Part shown: positions 38,701 through 53,700 of the stretch, in pieces
Position numbering within the stretch: position 1 is the first letter of the stretch
Layout: each line of letters starts with the position of its first letter
Source of the DNA: Anseranas semipalmata
Taxonomy: Eukaryota; Chordata; Aves; Anseriformes; Anseranatidae
Direction of reading: 5' to 3'
Length of the DNA stretch: 64,000 bases
NCBI GenBank assembly: GCA_013399115.1
Contig: VXAA01006068.1
Coordinates: 208,525-272,524 of the forward strand
The notes under the pieces: model-generated
The model's database searches: none
What the model was told of the DNA's origin: nothing
What the model saw: the letters and a program-made list of their open reading frames with translations, nothing else
Position numbers and translations under genes: made by a program

Positions 38701-41700
38701 CTATACCAAAGTGCAAACAGATAAAAAGCAGTGAAAAAGAATTTCACACAACAGAGCAGAATTTAAGAAAAAGCCTATGCAACCCAATTTTTGTTCTTCT
38801 GAGTATAAACTGGGAAACTCTGAATTTATTTAGTTTTGTTGTATACACCTTTTTTGTCCCAAAAAGGTTGGAATGTTAGCAAGACTAGTCAGAAAAAGAC
38901 TTGAATAAAATGGGTAATTGGCTGAATGTAATCCTCAACTGCAACTCAAGCTAAAAGGGCTAATGTAATCCTTAGGATATCTAAATGGGAATACACCATT
39001 GAGGTGGACAGGTCATGCCACCTTCGTTTAGCAGCGGCATGCGAGCTAAGAGATTTGCTCTGATTATGGTTATCCACAACCCAGCATGACACAGATGTTG
39101 ATACTTGGAGAGGAAACATTGAAAGACGTAAAAGAAAGCCTAAAAGTTTGATAAACAAAGATCATCAAACTCTTTTCTCTGTAAAACGCACATACTCACA
39201 AGTCACAGTGGCTATATCAGACCCTGGGCCATCCTCACTACTCCCTGTAAAAAGGGACTCAACAGGCTAGATGTTGGGTACCGTCTTGCAGAGGAAGTAC
39301 AGGAAGTCCTCATCCTTCTCCAGGACTTTCAGCAACGATGGGACCATTTTCCCCCTTCTGTGATGGGTATGACCTAGAACCCAGGTGTACCTGCTCGGAG
39401 GAGAAAGCCTAAGGGCTAGAGCTGATGGTACTGTGTACTGTGCTGTGCTCAACTACAAGCATGTGGAATTTGCATCTCAAATACCTTCAAGGGAGCAAGT
39501 CAGAGACAAGAAGGTGTCCTGAAGCATCAGTTCTATACACCAATAGCAGAAAGGAACACTCATTGCTTTGTACTGCTGCTACAGAGCAAACAGATATTCT
39601 CAGCATGGGAACAGGTCCAAGTTTGTCCCTCTTCCACTCTTCCTCCCAGTTTTTCCCCAGTAGTCCACTCAAACAAGAAAACATCACACTAGACACAAAA
39701 TGGAAATTACATGTGCATGTAGCCAGGCCAACCAGCACAGGGGATAAAAAGGCACTACCACTTTCCAGCTCTAAAAGCAACTGTAAAATGTCAGAAAAAA
39801 TCCCCAGAAAACAGAGCTATGCAGATCACCTTCCCAGTGCCAGATCTCAGGCCTGGCTTGGGAACAAGACTCCTCTGCAAGGACCTTGCAGAGCCCGTTG
39901 TAAGCATGCAACTTCACAGCTCAGGTCAGGACTGCACACGGACCAATCTTGCACAGAACCAGCAATTTTGGAAAACTGTCACTGAGAAACATCAGCCAAA
40001 AAAATCTAACACTGTACTGGGTTCTGAGAATAAGAGGGAAAGCCTAATTCATCTGCTATATAAAAGCCTTGGTGAACCCACATTCTGAATGCTGCATGAA
40101 CTCAGTCTCTTCATCTTAAGACACAAGAGTTAAAGGGTAACTGAAGTGATGAAAGGAATAAAGTACTCTTAAAGAGACACCGGAAAAGCTGGAACTCTGC
40201 ACTCTGCAGAGAAGAGTAAGAGATCAAAGGTGGTACATAAACTGAATGCTGAACAGTTGTTCATCAAATCTCACAATCCTGTAACTCTAGGGTATTTCTT
40301 GAAACCACTAGGAAATCTGTTTAAAAAAACAAAAACAACAAGAAGAAAAAAAGAAACACAATTGCTTCTTTGTAGTCAACAGTGAACTTCTGTAACGTAT
40401 TGCCTCCATAGCTTCCAGTAGTAGACAGCACTGGCATTTTAAAAAGGGGACTAAATAAATTCATGGGTAACAGGTGTGCAAACAGAGTTGGAAGTAAAAA
40501 GGCAGTGCTGTACCTTCTAATACCCCTCACACAGTGTTTGTGGATGCTGGAGGAGTAGGAGGTAAATAGATCACAGAGAGCAACTGGGCTCACACGTTCC
40601 CCATAAACAGCTCCCATGTCCTTGCAGCAGAATACCAGGGGGCACGGACTGCTGACCTAACCAGGAAAAGCATTTTTATGCTCTGGATGAGTACAAAATG
40701 AAGCTGCAGGCTGAGAAGACTTTGTATAGCATTGGGAAACCTCATACCCAAGCAAAAAGTTTTGCCCGTTTGTTCTTGCTCGTCACCTCTAAATAACTGG
40801 CAGTGCTTACTGCACACAATTACTAACTCAGCCTGCACTATTCAGTGTTGACAGTAGTTGATGTTGAACCACAGCTCTTACTGCTCAGCCAAGTAACCTT
40901 AGCTACTGCTAAGGAAGGTAATGCAGGCAACTGCATACACAAGTGGGTTAGACCAACAAGGCCACCAAGCAGCTGCTATGGTTCTAAGATCTAAAGTCCA
41001 TACAGCAAGGCAGACTAAGGAGAGACATCATCAAACGTGATGCTTAGCAGCACCGGAGAGGATGTCCTCAAAGCTGAACGGACTTAGGAGTATGGGGAGG
41101 CACATATCCACTTGCCACTGCAGTGGCAGGGAAGGCTCAAATTTCAGCCATTCCCACACATTTAGGACTGTGGTGTGGTACTGGGATGTCCTTGCTATTG
41201 CTAGAAGAGGAGTAACACGGACTGGGCAGTCTGGAGATGACACAATATTTGAAGAGGCAAAGGATATGCAATGGCATGGACAAGCTCTGGCATTCAGCAG
41301 CACAAAGTGCACACTGATAGCTCCAGGTAGGTAAGGTCCAAAAGGAAGGGCATCAGAGACAGTGATGTGAAGAATATCCCAACCAGACAACTGTCAGGAC
41401 ACCTCTGTAGCTACGGCAGTATGTATGATCAAGTAATATGAGAGTACTTGTGTGTACAAGATGTACTTTTACACGAAAGCACAGACAGCTTCCCCCTGTG
41501 TGAGCTGCTCATTTATTTTAAGAGAGTCTAGGCTGGAAATAGACGTTTTCATCAAAACTCCTCATTAAGAGAGTTCAAGACCTCAAGTGGCTTTCAGCTA
41601 TAGAGTGAAGACATTTCTCTTACCTTGCTTTAAGTACTTCATTGACTTTTTGTTCTAGTTCTAGTCTCCTCTGCCGTTCCTTTTCTAGCTCTTGCCTTAA

Positions 41701-44700
41701 TGTTTCAGCGTTTGTTTCTTCTCTCAGCTTCCTGAGCTCCTCCTCTGGTAATTAGGGGAGAAGAAAAAGATTTAGTTATACTGATGAAAATTAAAACCTA
41801 ATTATGACAAATTAGGTGTTTTTTTTTTTTTGCCTGTTTTTTTTTTTCCATTTGTGCTACACTGAATATGTTCACCATAAAAAAACAAGTAATCAAGAGT
41901 TGGAAAGACTTCACAAAAAGCACCAGGTGTATCATGTACAAAATGTTAAGTTTGAATTGTTAAAGCAAGGAGAAAAACAACTTTAAAGTTTTCTTTTATA
42001 GATGCATCAAAAATAAGCCCTTGTAAGCTACCTTTATCTAAATACAACTTGACATACCATTCAATCCCCAAAGAAATAATCAGCAGGAAAGACTGTTTTA
42101 CTGCTAAATCCAGCAGTCATAACATGTAAAAAATCTGTTCCCCCACTCATCCCATGTGTATGAGTAGGAAAAAAAACATACTCAAAGTTGCACGATGCTA
42201 TGTAACCCTCTATCTGTCAGCTCCTGGCACAGTCATATTTTTATACAAGTCAGATGGGCCCATTAAGGACCTGGGTACATCACAGTTTTAAGAATGGGTT
42301 ATGAAATGGGGAACTGATTTCAGATTTCTATCTTTTTCCGAAGTTACAGTCTGCCCTACTAACTTCCAAGAAATAACTTATATATGTATGTATAAATATA
42401 CTTGCATATATTGAGAGAGACAAACACAAACTTTCTCTTTCATGACATTTTTCATGAGCAAATAGTATCAACTATGCATAAGACTTTTTGTGGCTAATTA
42501 GCCTTGCTTTTTGTCATGGACAGTATTGCTGTTCATGACCTTATTTTAGTCTAGAGCTACAAGAGGCTCGCCTTCATTGATCACTTTGCCCAGATACACA
42601 TTCAAAAGATGACCAAAAGAAGACTGGGAATCTCCTTTGTTCATTTTATATATGTATATATATATATACATATATACAGAATTACTCTATTTTGTGTTCT
42701 CTGGGCTCTCTTTTTTTCAGCTCAGTTTTGACAGTAAATAGTAGAACAGCAGGTGTATTTCAAGCTTACAGCAAACCAGAACAGAAGATACTTGCTAATT
42801 CTACTATCACCACAGACACAGGGGTTCAAGCTTTACATAGTTTTACATGATTCATATATTATGTTCTACCCTACCCTACCTCTTCTATTTCTTTTTATAT
42901 ATTGTCTTGTAAATCTTAGGTAATCTGATAATTTTGATGTCCTAAACTCTCACTTCAATCAGTATGTGTCTTGAGAAGGTCAGAAGTCCTACTGCAAATA
43001 TTCAGAAGATCTGATAAACTCTCACCCCTCTCTGCAGAAGGCCCTTGTGCAGTATCTTGGATCGTTTTATCTGCTGTGCAAGCTAGGTGGTGGTAGATTA
43101 TCTGTATTCCTGCAGCACTAAGAGGTTTAGAGCACAGAATTAGGAGAGAGGGAAAAAGATAGATGAATTTAGAGGACAGCACAATGTGATGTTTCACTGT
43201 GAGGCTACAAGTTGAATTCCACCAAACTGAAAGGAGTGTGCTATCATCTCACCACTGATGCTTTGTTAATGACCCCAGAAAGAAGAGTTGGAGCACAGAA
43301 GCCAACTTATCCTCTAGCAACTAAAACTGAAATTTATTTCCAAGACTATAGTACATTCTGGCATGGTATGGAAGGAAACTTTGACTGTTGCAGCAGGTAT
43401 TCTCTCCTGTAAATAAACAGAATGATATGGACATAAGGGCACACCTACACATGGAGCTGTTCCTAATTACATGTCTACAAGCAATTTTAATTCCAGCACG
43501 AAAATGTTGTTTATGATTAGCCTACCCTACACTTTCAAGAGCTTGCCTTGCTGCGTAACAAGAGCATGCACATAGCTGAGGGGAAACATCTGTTGCAATT
43601 CAAATATATCATGATGATATCACAAAAAGTTCCAGGGATGTTATCTTCTCAAGACAATTAAAGGGAAAAAAAATTCTTTGTTAAGCACTTTAAAAAATAA
43701 AAAGAGGAAATGAATATGCATTGTGTGTACATAAGAAAACCACAAGTAGTGTAAATTAACCTCGGTGCTCTTGAAAGTCTACACATATCTTCCAGCTTCC
43801 TTAATCCCTGTTGTTCTGCTTATACTACATCTTGTTCTATTAAAAACAAAACCCAGGAACTCAAACACTAGGAGGACAAAAAGAGCCAGAGATACAGAGG
43901 CAGAGTTAAAGGGTACACAATGAACAAGGTAGAACTCCTATAAAACAAAACAAAAAAATACACCATCTGATCATTAAAGCTCATTTTCACGGTATTCCCT
44001 AACTTTCCAGTACATGACTTTGCAATTTAAACCCACCCCAGCTCTGGCCTTTCCCACTCTTTAAGGCAGCATTTGTTGCTCCTTTGGCAGCAGTGTGGGT
44101 CTGGCATCATAAAACCTCCGTGCCTGGTTAGTTAAATACTCTAAGTTTGCTAAGCAACAGAAACCACAAAGGAGACGGAAAAAACAAAACAAAACAAAAT
44201 GAAGAAAAACTGTCCTTCCTTGCTCTCTCCCCTAAAATAATACAGTTTGGCTAAGCTGAACTGAATTTACAAAGCAAAGCAAAGGACACTTCTCTAGCCT
44301 CAAGGGCTCCTCCTGCAGAGCAGCCGAAGTTGGCTGCAAAAGTCACAAACCCTCAAGAAGAGCCCACAAGAACATTTCACCATGGAAGTCTTAACACAAT
44401 GTCTTATCTATTGAGCTTTACAGATGCGTATCCTCCTTGATGATGAGAAAAGTGTGCTCCTTGGATTTTGTCAAAATCCGCCCCTCCCCCCCCCAAAAGG
44501 GTAAACATAAAAGGTCAAGCTTCAGGTCCAAGACTAATCAGCTTCCATAATTTCCCTCCCAGGCATGTCAGTCACAGCTCCCTGTCTCATGCTGGACAAG
44601 AAACACTGCAAGAGGCTTAGTGCATGGCTTAACTAGACATGCAGGTGTGATCCTGCAAAAATGCCTTAAAGTCTCCCTAAATAAAGTCAACTTGTGTAGA

Positions 44701-47700
44701 AAAGCAGGACAACATCTGGATGCCATAGCACTTTCAAAAATGAGATTTAGAAGTCTGTGAGGTAAGGCAACAATAGTGTTTAAACTACATTATCTTGCAT
44801 CTTATTGTACTGCAAACCCTAGTAAAACTGACCCCACTGGAAAAACCATCATCGGCAATCTATCCCTCGAGTTACCAAAAAAAAAAATCTATTTCAGTTT
44901 TTCTACAGCATTTTATTCTCTATTAGGTATAACACCACTGTCACATCTGCACCGTAAGGACTTGGTCACCTAAATTTAAAGATTTAACATTTCAAAAAGC
45001 TTAGTTGCTATCACCTGATTGTTCAAAGACAAGCCACCTAGTGTTTCATGCAATGCAGTAATCATTTAATTGTATGCCATCAGCCCCTAGAGCAACTGAA
45101 AAAATTCAGTTTGTTCCTCAGAATACACAAGCGTATTGTAAGAAATGTTTTGCTAAAAAGCTCCTAAATACTAAAATATTTAATTCAGAGATACCAAACA
45201 GAACATGAGCAATATTTAGAAAAGGAAGATGCTACAATAGCCTTCATGACACAGTAAGTTGGATTTCTAATTCAATAGTGCATGTGCAGTAAAGCGGATG
45301 TTTCCCTTAATACGGGGATTGGAGGTGGATTAGGGAGTCTCCCAGTTGCTATTTTACATAATAGCATTCCTTTGGAGGCCTACAGGTATGCTGCAAAATC
45401 CTCCCGTGGGACAAAGCGACAAAAAATTTCTTCCGGAGCAGAGCCTAGAGATGAGATTGTATACTGCTGTTTATAGCTATCAAATCAGTTCAGTGTCACA
45501 GCGAAGGGGACCAAGTTAAGAACTAGAAATACCAAAAAGCATACATGTATCCTGCCATATTTACGTAGGGAAACACCAGTACTTAATAAGACAGAAATAA
45601 CTCTTCTACGTCTATGTTAATCATGGCAAATCTCCCTATAACCCTTTGAACATTACTAGAGTTCAAGTATGTTGTCTAATTGGAACTAAAAGCACTAAAT
45701 CCCAACCACACACCATCAAACTGGATCTCATCAGCAGTGCTGACGGAGCCAGACGATGGAAGGTATCCCCAACACATGCAGCGTCTACCCTTACAAGACT
45801 CACAACTCCTATGGAAAGCCAGTATTTTAAGTTTGTCCCAAGTAAGCCAAATGCACGACATTACCAACAAAATGTTACAAGTCTGAAAATACATATCTTT
45901 TTATTACCCTAGATATTGAAGAGCTTTTATTCTTTATCCTAAACTCCAGCAGTAAATAACGGTGAAAGACATGGAAGTGCCCCACCATTTGTTATAAAGC
46001 AAGGACACATACAAAGAACAGTCTGCTGTCTGACCAGCAGTAGTGATGGAGGAAGGACCCACCAAAAAAAATAATAATTCAATAACCTGATTTTTTCCTG
46101 TTTACAGTTATTTTGTAATTAACGTTGTCTTCTTCTGGCAAGTTCACAATTCATAGCTATAACTGGATATAGCTTGTGTACTATTTATGACCCGTTCTTT
46201 GAATCCCTGCCTCTCCTCCTGTATAAGGACATGAGTCCTTTCCACCAGTGACTTGAGAACCACAGAGACTCCAAAGACTTACCACAAATCTATCCATAAG
46301 ACTTCAAATAATACATTAGCCTTTGATACCAGACATCACAAGACATTTTACTTCTGTGCATGAGAGATGCTTGGGAAAGAAAAGGGCTTGCCTAGGACAC
46401 TGTTCCAGCAGCTTCACTTTATCAGCTGTCCTTTCTTCTTTAAGTCACCACTTATGTTCATGTCCTTTCAAGCTTGGACTTTTACACTTTACACGGGGAG
46501 CATGAAGCTCATCTGCTTAGGAGGACTACCCTTAGCATTAGAAGAACGAAGAACCAAAACACCTCCCTTCTCAAGCCCCAAAGGCCAAGTTTATTATCTA
46601 AGCCTTCCTTTGTCTTGTGTGATTAGGTGATCACTCACAAAACAGGTCCCAGCCTTCTTGTTCTTCATAGATCTTCTCCAGGAAGGCGGACAATGAGTGG
46701 TCTGCAAAGTCATCTCAGCAGACAGACAGCAGCAACAGCGGGAATAGGGAGGAAGATGCAGCCTGTGGTGTTATCTGATCACAGTTTTACAAATTCCTTC
46801 CTACTACAAAAATACCAGATACTATTAGAAAGATGATTCAGTACAATACTGTAAACTGACCACATTTAAAACATGAGAAGAGTTCTTCAGGATGCTTTTT
46901 GCAGCAAAGAACAGTGTCTGGTAAAGGTGAGAATCCATATTATTTTGACTTAAAGTCCCATAATCTTTTTTCTTTATTATTATTATTTTCACTGTTATCT
47001 CTGCATATCAACAGACTAAAGCCAACCTATTTCCTTCTTTAGATTTTTCTTTATTCTTCTATTCCCTTTAATTCATAAAAGCCATGACTGAACTTAGCAA
47101 GACATAATGATGAGTTTCAGCACCACTGATCCATCTTTTTCCAAGTGTTTTCTCAGAATTTGTTTTGGTAACTATGTTTTATGAGGACTGATACCATATA
47201 ACACCATATAGTTTTATATAAGTGGGAGGAGGAGGGTTTATGGTTTGTTAAACTGAAGGCAGAAACTCTCAGACTTTGGTTAACTCAGAGGCTATTCTTT
47301 ATGACAACTCAGGCACAAAGATGATGGTTATTTTTTTCCCTATTTATCTCGCCACAAATATTTTGTGAAGCGACATTAAGTAGGCCACATCACATAAGAA
47401 CATTTCATCAACTACATCAAGTGAAATTAAAGAGCTATTTGGCCAGCATCCTGGTTCGATGATGGTCAGGAAGAGGTGCTCTTCCACAGGCACAGGAAGA
47501 GAGATGTGCAGCAGCACCCTCCCAACCTCCACCTACCTGCAGGTTCTGGGAATTCCTCTGCCAGGGATGCCACCACTCTTCTAAGGAGGAGAGGAAGTGC
47601 AGCCAACATTACAGCATCAGAAGGCGTACTAAACAAAAACTACTTCCAATATGTTGCAACTACAGTTTCCTCTTTCTAAGAGCACAGGTTAAGGTGTCAG

Positions 47701-50700
47701 TGAAAGCACTATTTAGAACAAAAAGAGCCAGTTAAGGGCTCAGATTCGCCTACGTAACCTTCAGCAGCTAGTGCCGCAGTGAAATTTGCCACAGCAAAAG
47801 TGAAGTTTTGTCACGGTTTTCATTTGTTTGTTTGTTTTAAAGTCAATCAACATCTTATTTATTCAGTGGTAAGGAGTCCTAGGTGAGCAAGGAAACCCTT
47901 GTATGGATAAAGTCAAATCACAACTAAATGCAAAAACCAACCAACCGAAAAAAAAAACCACCACCTTGAATGATCTACTACTGTACAAGGATCAAAATGC
48001 ATTCTCCATACATTCAACTACTCTTCAAGAACACTCATTTCTCCTGCCTCAAAAACTTCTTTTCATATTATTCTGAAAGACTTACCCTGAACTATTTTAT
48101 CTTCAGCTGATCTTTGCTCAGCTACATTCTCTGTGAAGTACAGAAGAAAATAATGATAAAAACTTTTGAAGATTGAAGATTTTTTTTTAATCCAACCAGT
48201 CTATGCATGGGGGCAAAAAGTACAACATTCAAATGCTAAGTAGATAAGAAAGGGGAAAAAAAGTCAGCAGAACTGGAAGACTGAAGGAAGAGCTATTCAT
48301 TTTATTCCATTTGAAAATACCTTGCTTTGTCAATTCAATGTTTTTTCTTTGTGGTCAGGCCTCTTGTTTGCTTGCAAGAGTCCTTCACACAGAAAGAAGG
48401 AGGAAAAGGTTTTCTAATGGGAATATAGCTGTCATAAGAAACCAGAAAAGCAGACAGGATGCATTAAAGATGAACTACATTTATTTAGTGCATATCCTTT
48501 TCTCCTTCCTACTGCATTTTATACAGGCATTTTGGTAGAGTGGAGAAATGAAACAGTTACATATTAAAAGGAAAAAAAATTACATACACACATTTTTACC
48601 ATAACCTTTCTCCAGCTCAGCCTGGTTTACCCGCACACACCAAACTGAAACGATGTGTTGCTTTCAAGAAACAGCCATGCCAATTCGCTTTAAGAAAACC
48701 TAACACAAGTTTGGCAATTAAACAATCCTCTTTTTTTTTTTTTTTTCCCAATCATTCTGTTGTGCCTACATTTGCTTTTTCAAAGGCAGAGCTCCTGCTC
48801 CAGTACTTGCAATAGGCATAGCTTTTGGGGACCAATTTTTGAGTCTCTCAGCATACGCCTACAGGAGCTCAGACAGGGAGCAGCATGGACTCCCTCTGTG
48901 CTGATAGGAAATAAGCCAATGCTGAGCCAGAAGCAGTGGCAGGGAGGCCGAGTCTCAACTATCATCCTGCTGCTCAAGCGTACGATATTCCTCTTCTCAA
49001 TAGCAGAATTTCATGTAAAGCATTCTTCTGTTCCATGCGATGAGGACGCCTAATTTTAAAAGTGCATCTTACTTGACAAGATCTTCTGTGCAAACTGGTC
49101 TAGCCTCCTCTCACACCATTCCTGTTGCATCCCACTTTGAGTGGGTGAGGTAGAAAGAACTGAGATGTCATTACTACAGTATCGACAGAATAATTATGCT
49201 AACAACTGATTAGTTACTTTACATTTACATACGGTGTTTTCAATGGAGCTTTATTACGTTATTATAGACACAGGAGACACAGAAGAGACAGGATCACTTC
49301 ACCTTCATTATGGGTTTTAACTCTAAAAAGCTTCCTGAAAACATGCCAACTACCTTAAAAATCAACAGCTTACTGAGATAGATTCCCTCTCAAAGCATCA
49401 AGTGTGAAGTTCTCTATTGCTAGATACACTTTTGTCAGCTTAAAAGTCATGAGAACTACTGTTGCTCTACGAATTTTCAGAAATTTCAGAGAATAAAAAT
49501 GTCAGAAGAGTTGCAGATCCATCTAAAATGAAGGGAGCTGTGAAAAATGTTGTCGTTAGTGTAGGAACTGTTTTCACTCCATGTTTTTGGCAGAAGAAGT
49601 GAAACAGGCTATAAACATTTCAACGCCTGGCTCAGAAATAGCAGCAGGCTCTTCCAAGACTTTTGTGTTACTAAGCTGAGCAGGGAAGGGCAAGTTCCAC
49701 ACGAAGCTCCCAAAATCTCCGGCCTGGTTACACAAAAGGGGCAGGCACAGCAGTGCTCACTGTGCTGCCCCATCTGAGCTTTCAACCAATTCCAGCCCCG
49801 CAATTCACAAAGCCAAGCTGGGAACCCAAAAAAAGCAGGAGGAAGGAGCACGCTGCGTCTACATAATGCGATGTGTAGGCGGCATCTGTTACAGCTGGTG
49901 AAGGAGCGAGTTTCAGAACCAGAAACAATACATCTTTGTCAGCACAGTGCTGCATTGTGATTAATTGGCCCCACAAAAGGCAGCATGAGCAGCACATGAT
50001 CCTCCTGGGTTGGGCCCTCCAGGGTTCTGTCATCTTCTCGCAACCACTATTGACACGTTTGGGGCAATGACTAGTGCAGGTTGCACAAGGTGGCCCTGGA
50101 ACAGGACTAGCCCAGGACTCCATCCTGCTGCCGGCGCTGGGCTAGAGTCGCATCCTGTCCTTCCTCCGCTCTTGGCAAACCTGGGCTCTTGGAGCACAAC
50201 CCATCCTCCATCAGCTACCACAGTCCTCATAGACAAGAAATGGAGGCCTGAATCCTCATGAGTCTGTACTGAGGTCTCTTAAGCCCCAGACAACTGCTCT
50301 AACCTGCTCACGATTGCTTCTTCCAACCACGTTTGTGGGAAAAAGAAACCAGAGTTTTGGAGGGCTTTTTTCTCCAGGAATGTTAGACGTGAACTCGACA
50401 TACATGGTGTACGATGTAAGCATCTCTGGGTATAAGCAAAAGCTTTCTGACACCTCTTAAGAAACTTTCCATTGATTTACGAGAAGCCTCTCTGTCAGAA
50501 GTCAGACCTAGAAAACCATCTGAACAATTTTTTTAATACAGCAGAAAGTGAGAGCAGCTCTGGTGAACGGACAGCTCTGCAGCACAGCCTGGACTCACGT
50601 CTTTTTCCTTGTGGCTTCTCTGGGTGCTTGGCGAAAATGTTCAAAAAGAATCGCCACAAGTCCTCATAGGAAAACTACTGTCCTCACCAGAGAAACTCCA

Positions 50701-53700
50701 CAGGCTCGAGGGACGTGCGCAGATCTCCCAGGAACACCCCTGTCAGCACCTGGGAGTCCAGGATGTTAAGCTGAAAGAAACAAGGCTTAGGGGAAGGAGC
50801 AGAGGATGTGAGAAGCCCTCAGTGTTCACCAGCATCAGCACGCTTTAGAAGCCCGTGCTGCATTACCAACTCTTTATTCTACTTCAAGATTTCTGAACCA
50901 AAGGTGACTGACTGTAGGCTGCTGAGTCAGTAAGAAGACAGCAAAACCTATGCACTGAAACTATTCTCTGCTGTTCTCCAGCTCTGCTGCTGCAGCAGGT
51001 ATTTGACCCTCACATCAGGAGGAATTACACCAAGGGTGTTCTGACACAGTCCGTAATGGGACTCTGACTTGGCTGTAGAGTCAATTTGTTGCCTACAGTT
51101 ACTGTGGCTGTTGTAGGAGCCGTTAGCTCTTCTGTACAGAACGGGACTTCTAAGTACAGTTTACTTGCTGGTCACAACCACCAGCCCCACACACATCGCC
51201 CCTAAGGCTGGCCACCTTCTAACATCCCAGATCTGCTTGAAGACCACACCCGGCTTTCTGGAGCTCTACTTTCATTCTGCGAGTTTGCTCTTCTTACAAA
51301 GAATCATTGGGTCATTTATACCAAAGCAGCAGAAGTCAGAGAAAATACTGTGAAGTTAGCCCCATACACGGTTTAAAAAGGCATGTGAGAATCAAAAGCA
51401 TGGGGAAGGGAAGAAAATGCAGCAGAAATTTTAATAAGAAAGAAGCATAATCTCAACTTTTTTAACATTGTTATAAAAATCATAACCAAAACCAGCAGTG
51501 TGTTTTTTGTTGTTGTTGTTTCTTTTTTGTTGTTTTTTTTTTTTTTTAAGTCCCTAGGGACTCCTACCACAGCCTGTTGAACGGAATGGAATGCAAAACC
51601 CTTGTGGGAGAGGACTTTATTTCCTCCCAAAGCTTTTCACCCTCATGTGGAGCTTCTTCACTTTCTTCAGTTTATCAGTTCATGACTCATCCTCTTCTCT
51701 AAGTCACCTGGTTTGTTTACTCTTAGTTGCTGCTACCACCACCTCCTCTTCCCTGAGCTGCTAAAATAAGCATTGCAAAAGGTTTGAACATCCTTGAATG
51801 AGAATTAGCTAACACTTCATACAAGCCATAGGATGTATTCGTGCCCACAAAACACACCTGTAGCACAGGCACCCCAGTGCTGATATCAGCTAATACCAGC
51901 TGCAGAACTGCCCTCTGTGATCAGGCACAAACAGTAACGGGAAGAAAAGCAGAACATCTCCCTCAGTGAGGTGCACACACAGAAGGATACTGCCTACCGT
52001 TTTGTCTTCCAACTGCAAGAGCAGCAAGTGAACTTTGATTTCTTGTTTAGATACAACCAGATTTGGAAACGGAAGCTCTAACAGTTAGCTGTCATAGCAT
52101 GTTATACATCATAAGAGGTGTTCAATCATTTGTTCATCTGTATTAAGTGCTGTACAGCCCAAGAGAACAAATACTATAGACCATGTTTTTAAAAAACCCT
52201 ACTAACCTTAGCATATTAATCTAGCTGCCCCAGTTCAGTAGCTACCTTCCAAATCTGAACCCCTGGCTAGCAGCAGGGTAGCGCTGGTATGCACTGAACC
52301 AAGGTTGTAGTAATACACACTCCTTTACAAATGTATAATTATGATGGTGACAGCCCCAAAACAATTTTTTTCTTCCACTTCCATTTGGCGTTTCCAGCAG
52401 ACTAAGCTCTTTGTACTTTTCATTCAGCAGGCATTTCAGCATTGTTCTGTGGGAACGAATCACTGAGTCACCCACTCCAATACCGCAGTCTCGCTCTACC
52501 CAAAATGCGTGTTGTCATCATTCCTGTAACAAGGCTCAGAAGGACCCATTAGATCACACAGACTGAGAACATTCCTGCACGGACAGGAAAAGCAACTTTA
52601 GCCCTTTTCACTGGAAGAGTCAGATGATCCCTCCCCTGTTTAAGATGTCATTATCTAAGATCCCTTCCTCCTTGTGCCTCATCCTCCTGTCAGTCTGAAG
52701 CTTTAAATCCTCACGTTTCCAGTCACATTTACTTGCATTTATAGCTATACAACATGCTAAGCAATTCCCCTCCCTCGTCACCTCCCAGGATTTTTATATT
52801 ATCTCTTCACCAAGGAAGAGATTCATCTGGCATCTTAGACGAAGATATTCTCCACTTATACAACTACATATATACATATAAATATATATATATATATTTG
52901 TGTCTCAAGTAAGTATTTTATTTAGATCTCCTCTCCAGCTTTTAGAGGCTACAGTTAGGACTGGATGTGTTTCTCTGAAAATGTTACTGAGCCCAACTGC
53001 ACTTTTTACTTGTGCCTGCTAACGACTGCATGGAGTTTCGAGAAGACCAGCAGCTTGCCACTCCCTGAGCCAGCCACTTGCAACTATATGCTAATACTGA
53101 CTTGTGGCTGTATTGTGTATGTTACACATACTATACAGTGGGGAGTAGACCTAACTGGAGGAAATGGAATAAGAGGAAATGGCAAACAGTTTATGTAAAA
53201 ACATAGTGCTAGAAAAGTGTCCTGAAGGCATTCCATACTTAAAAAAAAAAAGTAGTAGTATGCAAATACAGCTGAGTTAATAGTCTTCTTAAAAAACATC
53301 TATTGAAGCAGTATGATTAGAAAAGAAACAGGCTTTCTTCCAAGGGCAAATTAAAGCAAACAAACTGCACATTTCAAGAATGTTTTCCTGCTCACTGTCA
53401 GTTCACTTTTGGGAAGAAAAAATATAATAAAGCATTTCCTGTACCAAAAAAAAAAAAACCCAACACATTAACCTCAAAGAAAAGAAGGAAGAGATTAACG
53501 AATACAGGAACCATATCCAAAAAAGTCAGCTCCTACCTCATTCCAACTGGCAGACATAGTTATGTATTTCAGCCCAAAATTTTGAAGGGGGCGGGAGTAA
53601 GGAATGAGCTTTACCGTGCTTATTCCTCTACCAGTTTACCATTCTTTCTTTTGTTTTTCTGCACAGAGCTGCAACCAATTTGACAGGACAAGACTGACTG

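Larger units (their letters stand above)
34270..41623 (-). other. GRAMD4 intron, 7.4 kb
   Basis: It holds an old CR1 body fragment (about 40010-40490) and an AAAT microsatellite (37435-37466). A 186-codon plus-strand open frame at 39425-39985 has no recognisable domain and is probably chance. No further GRAMD4 exon is needed, because the flanking exons join in phase. Confidence 0.7.
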
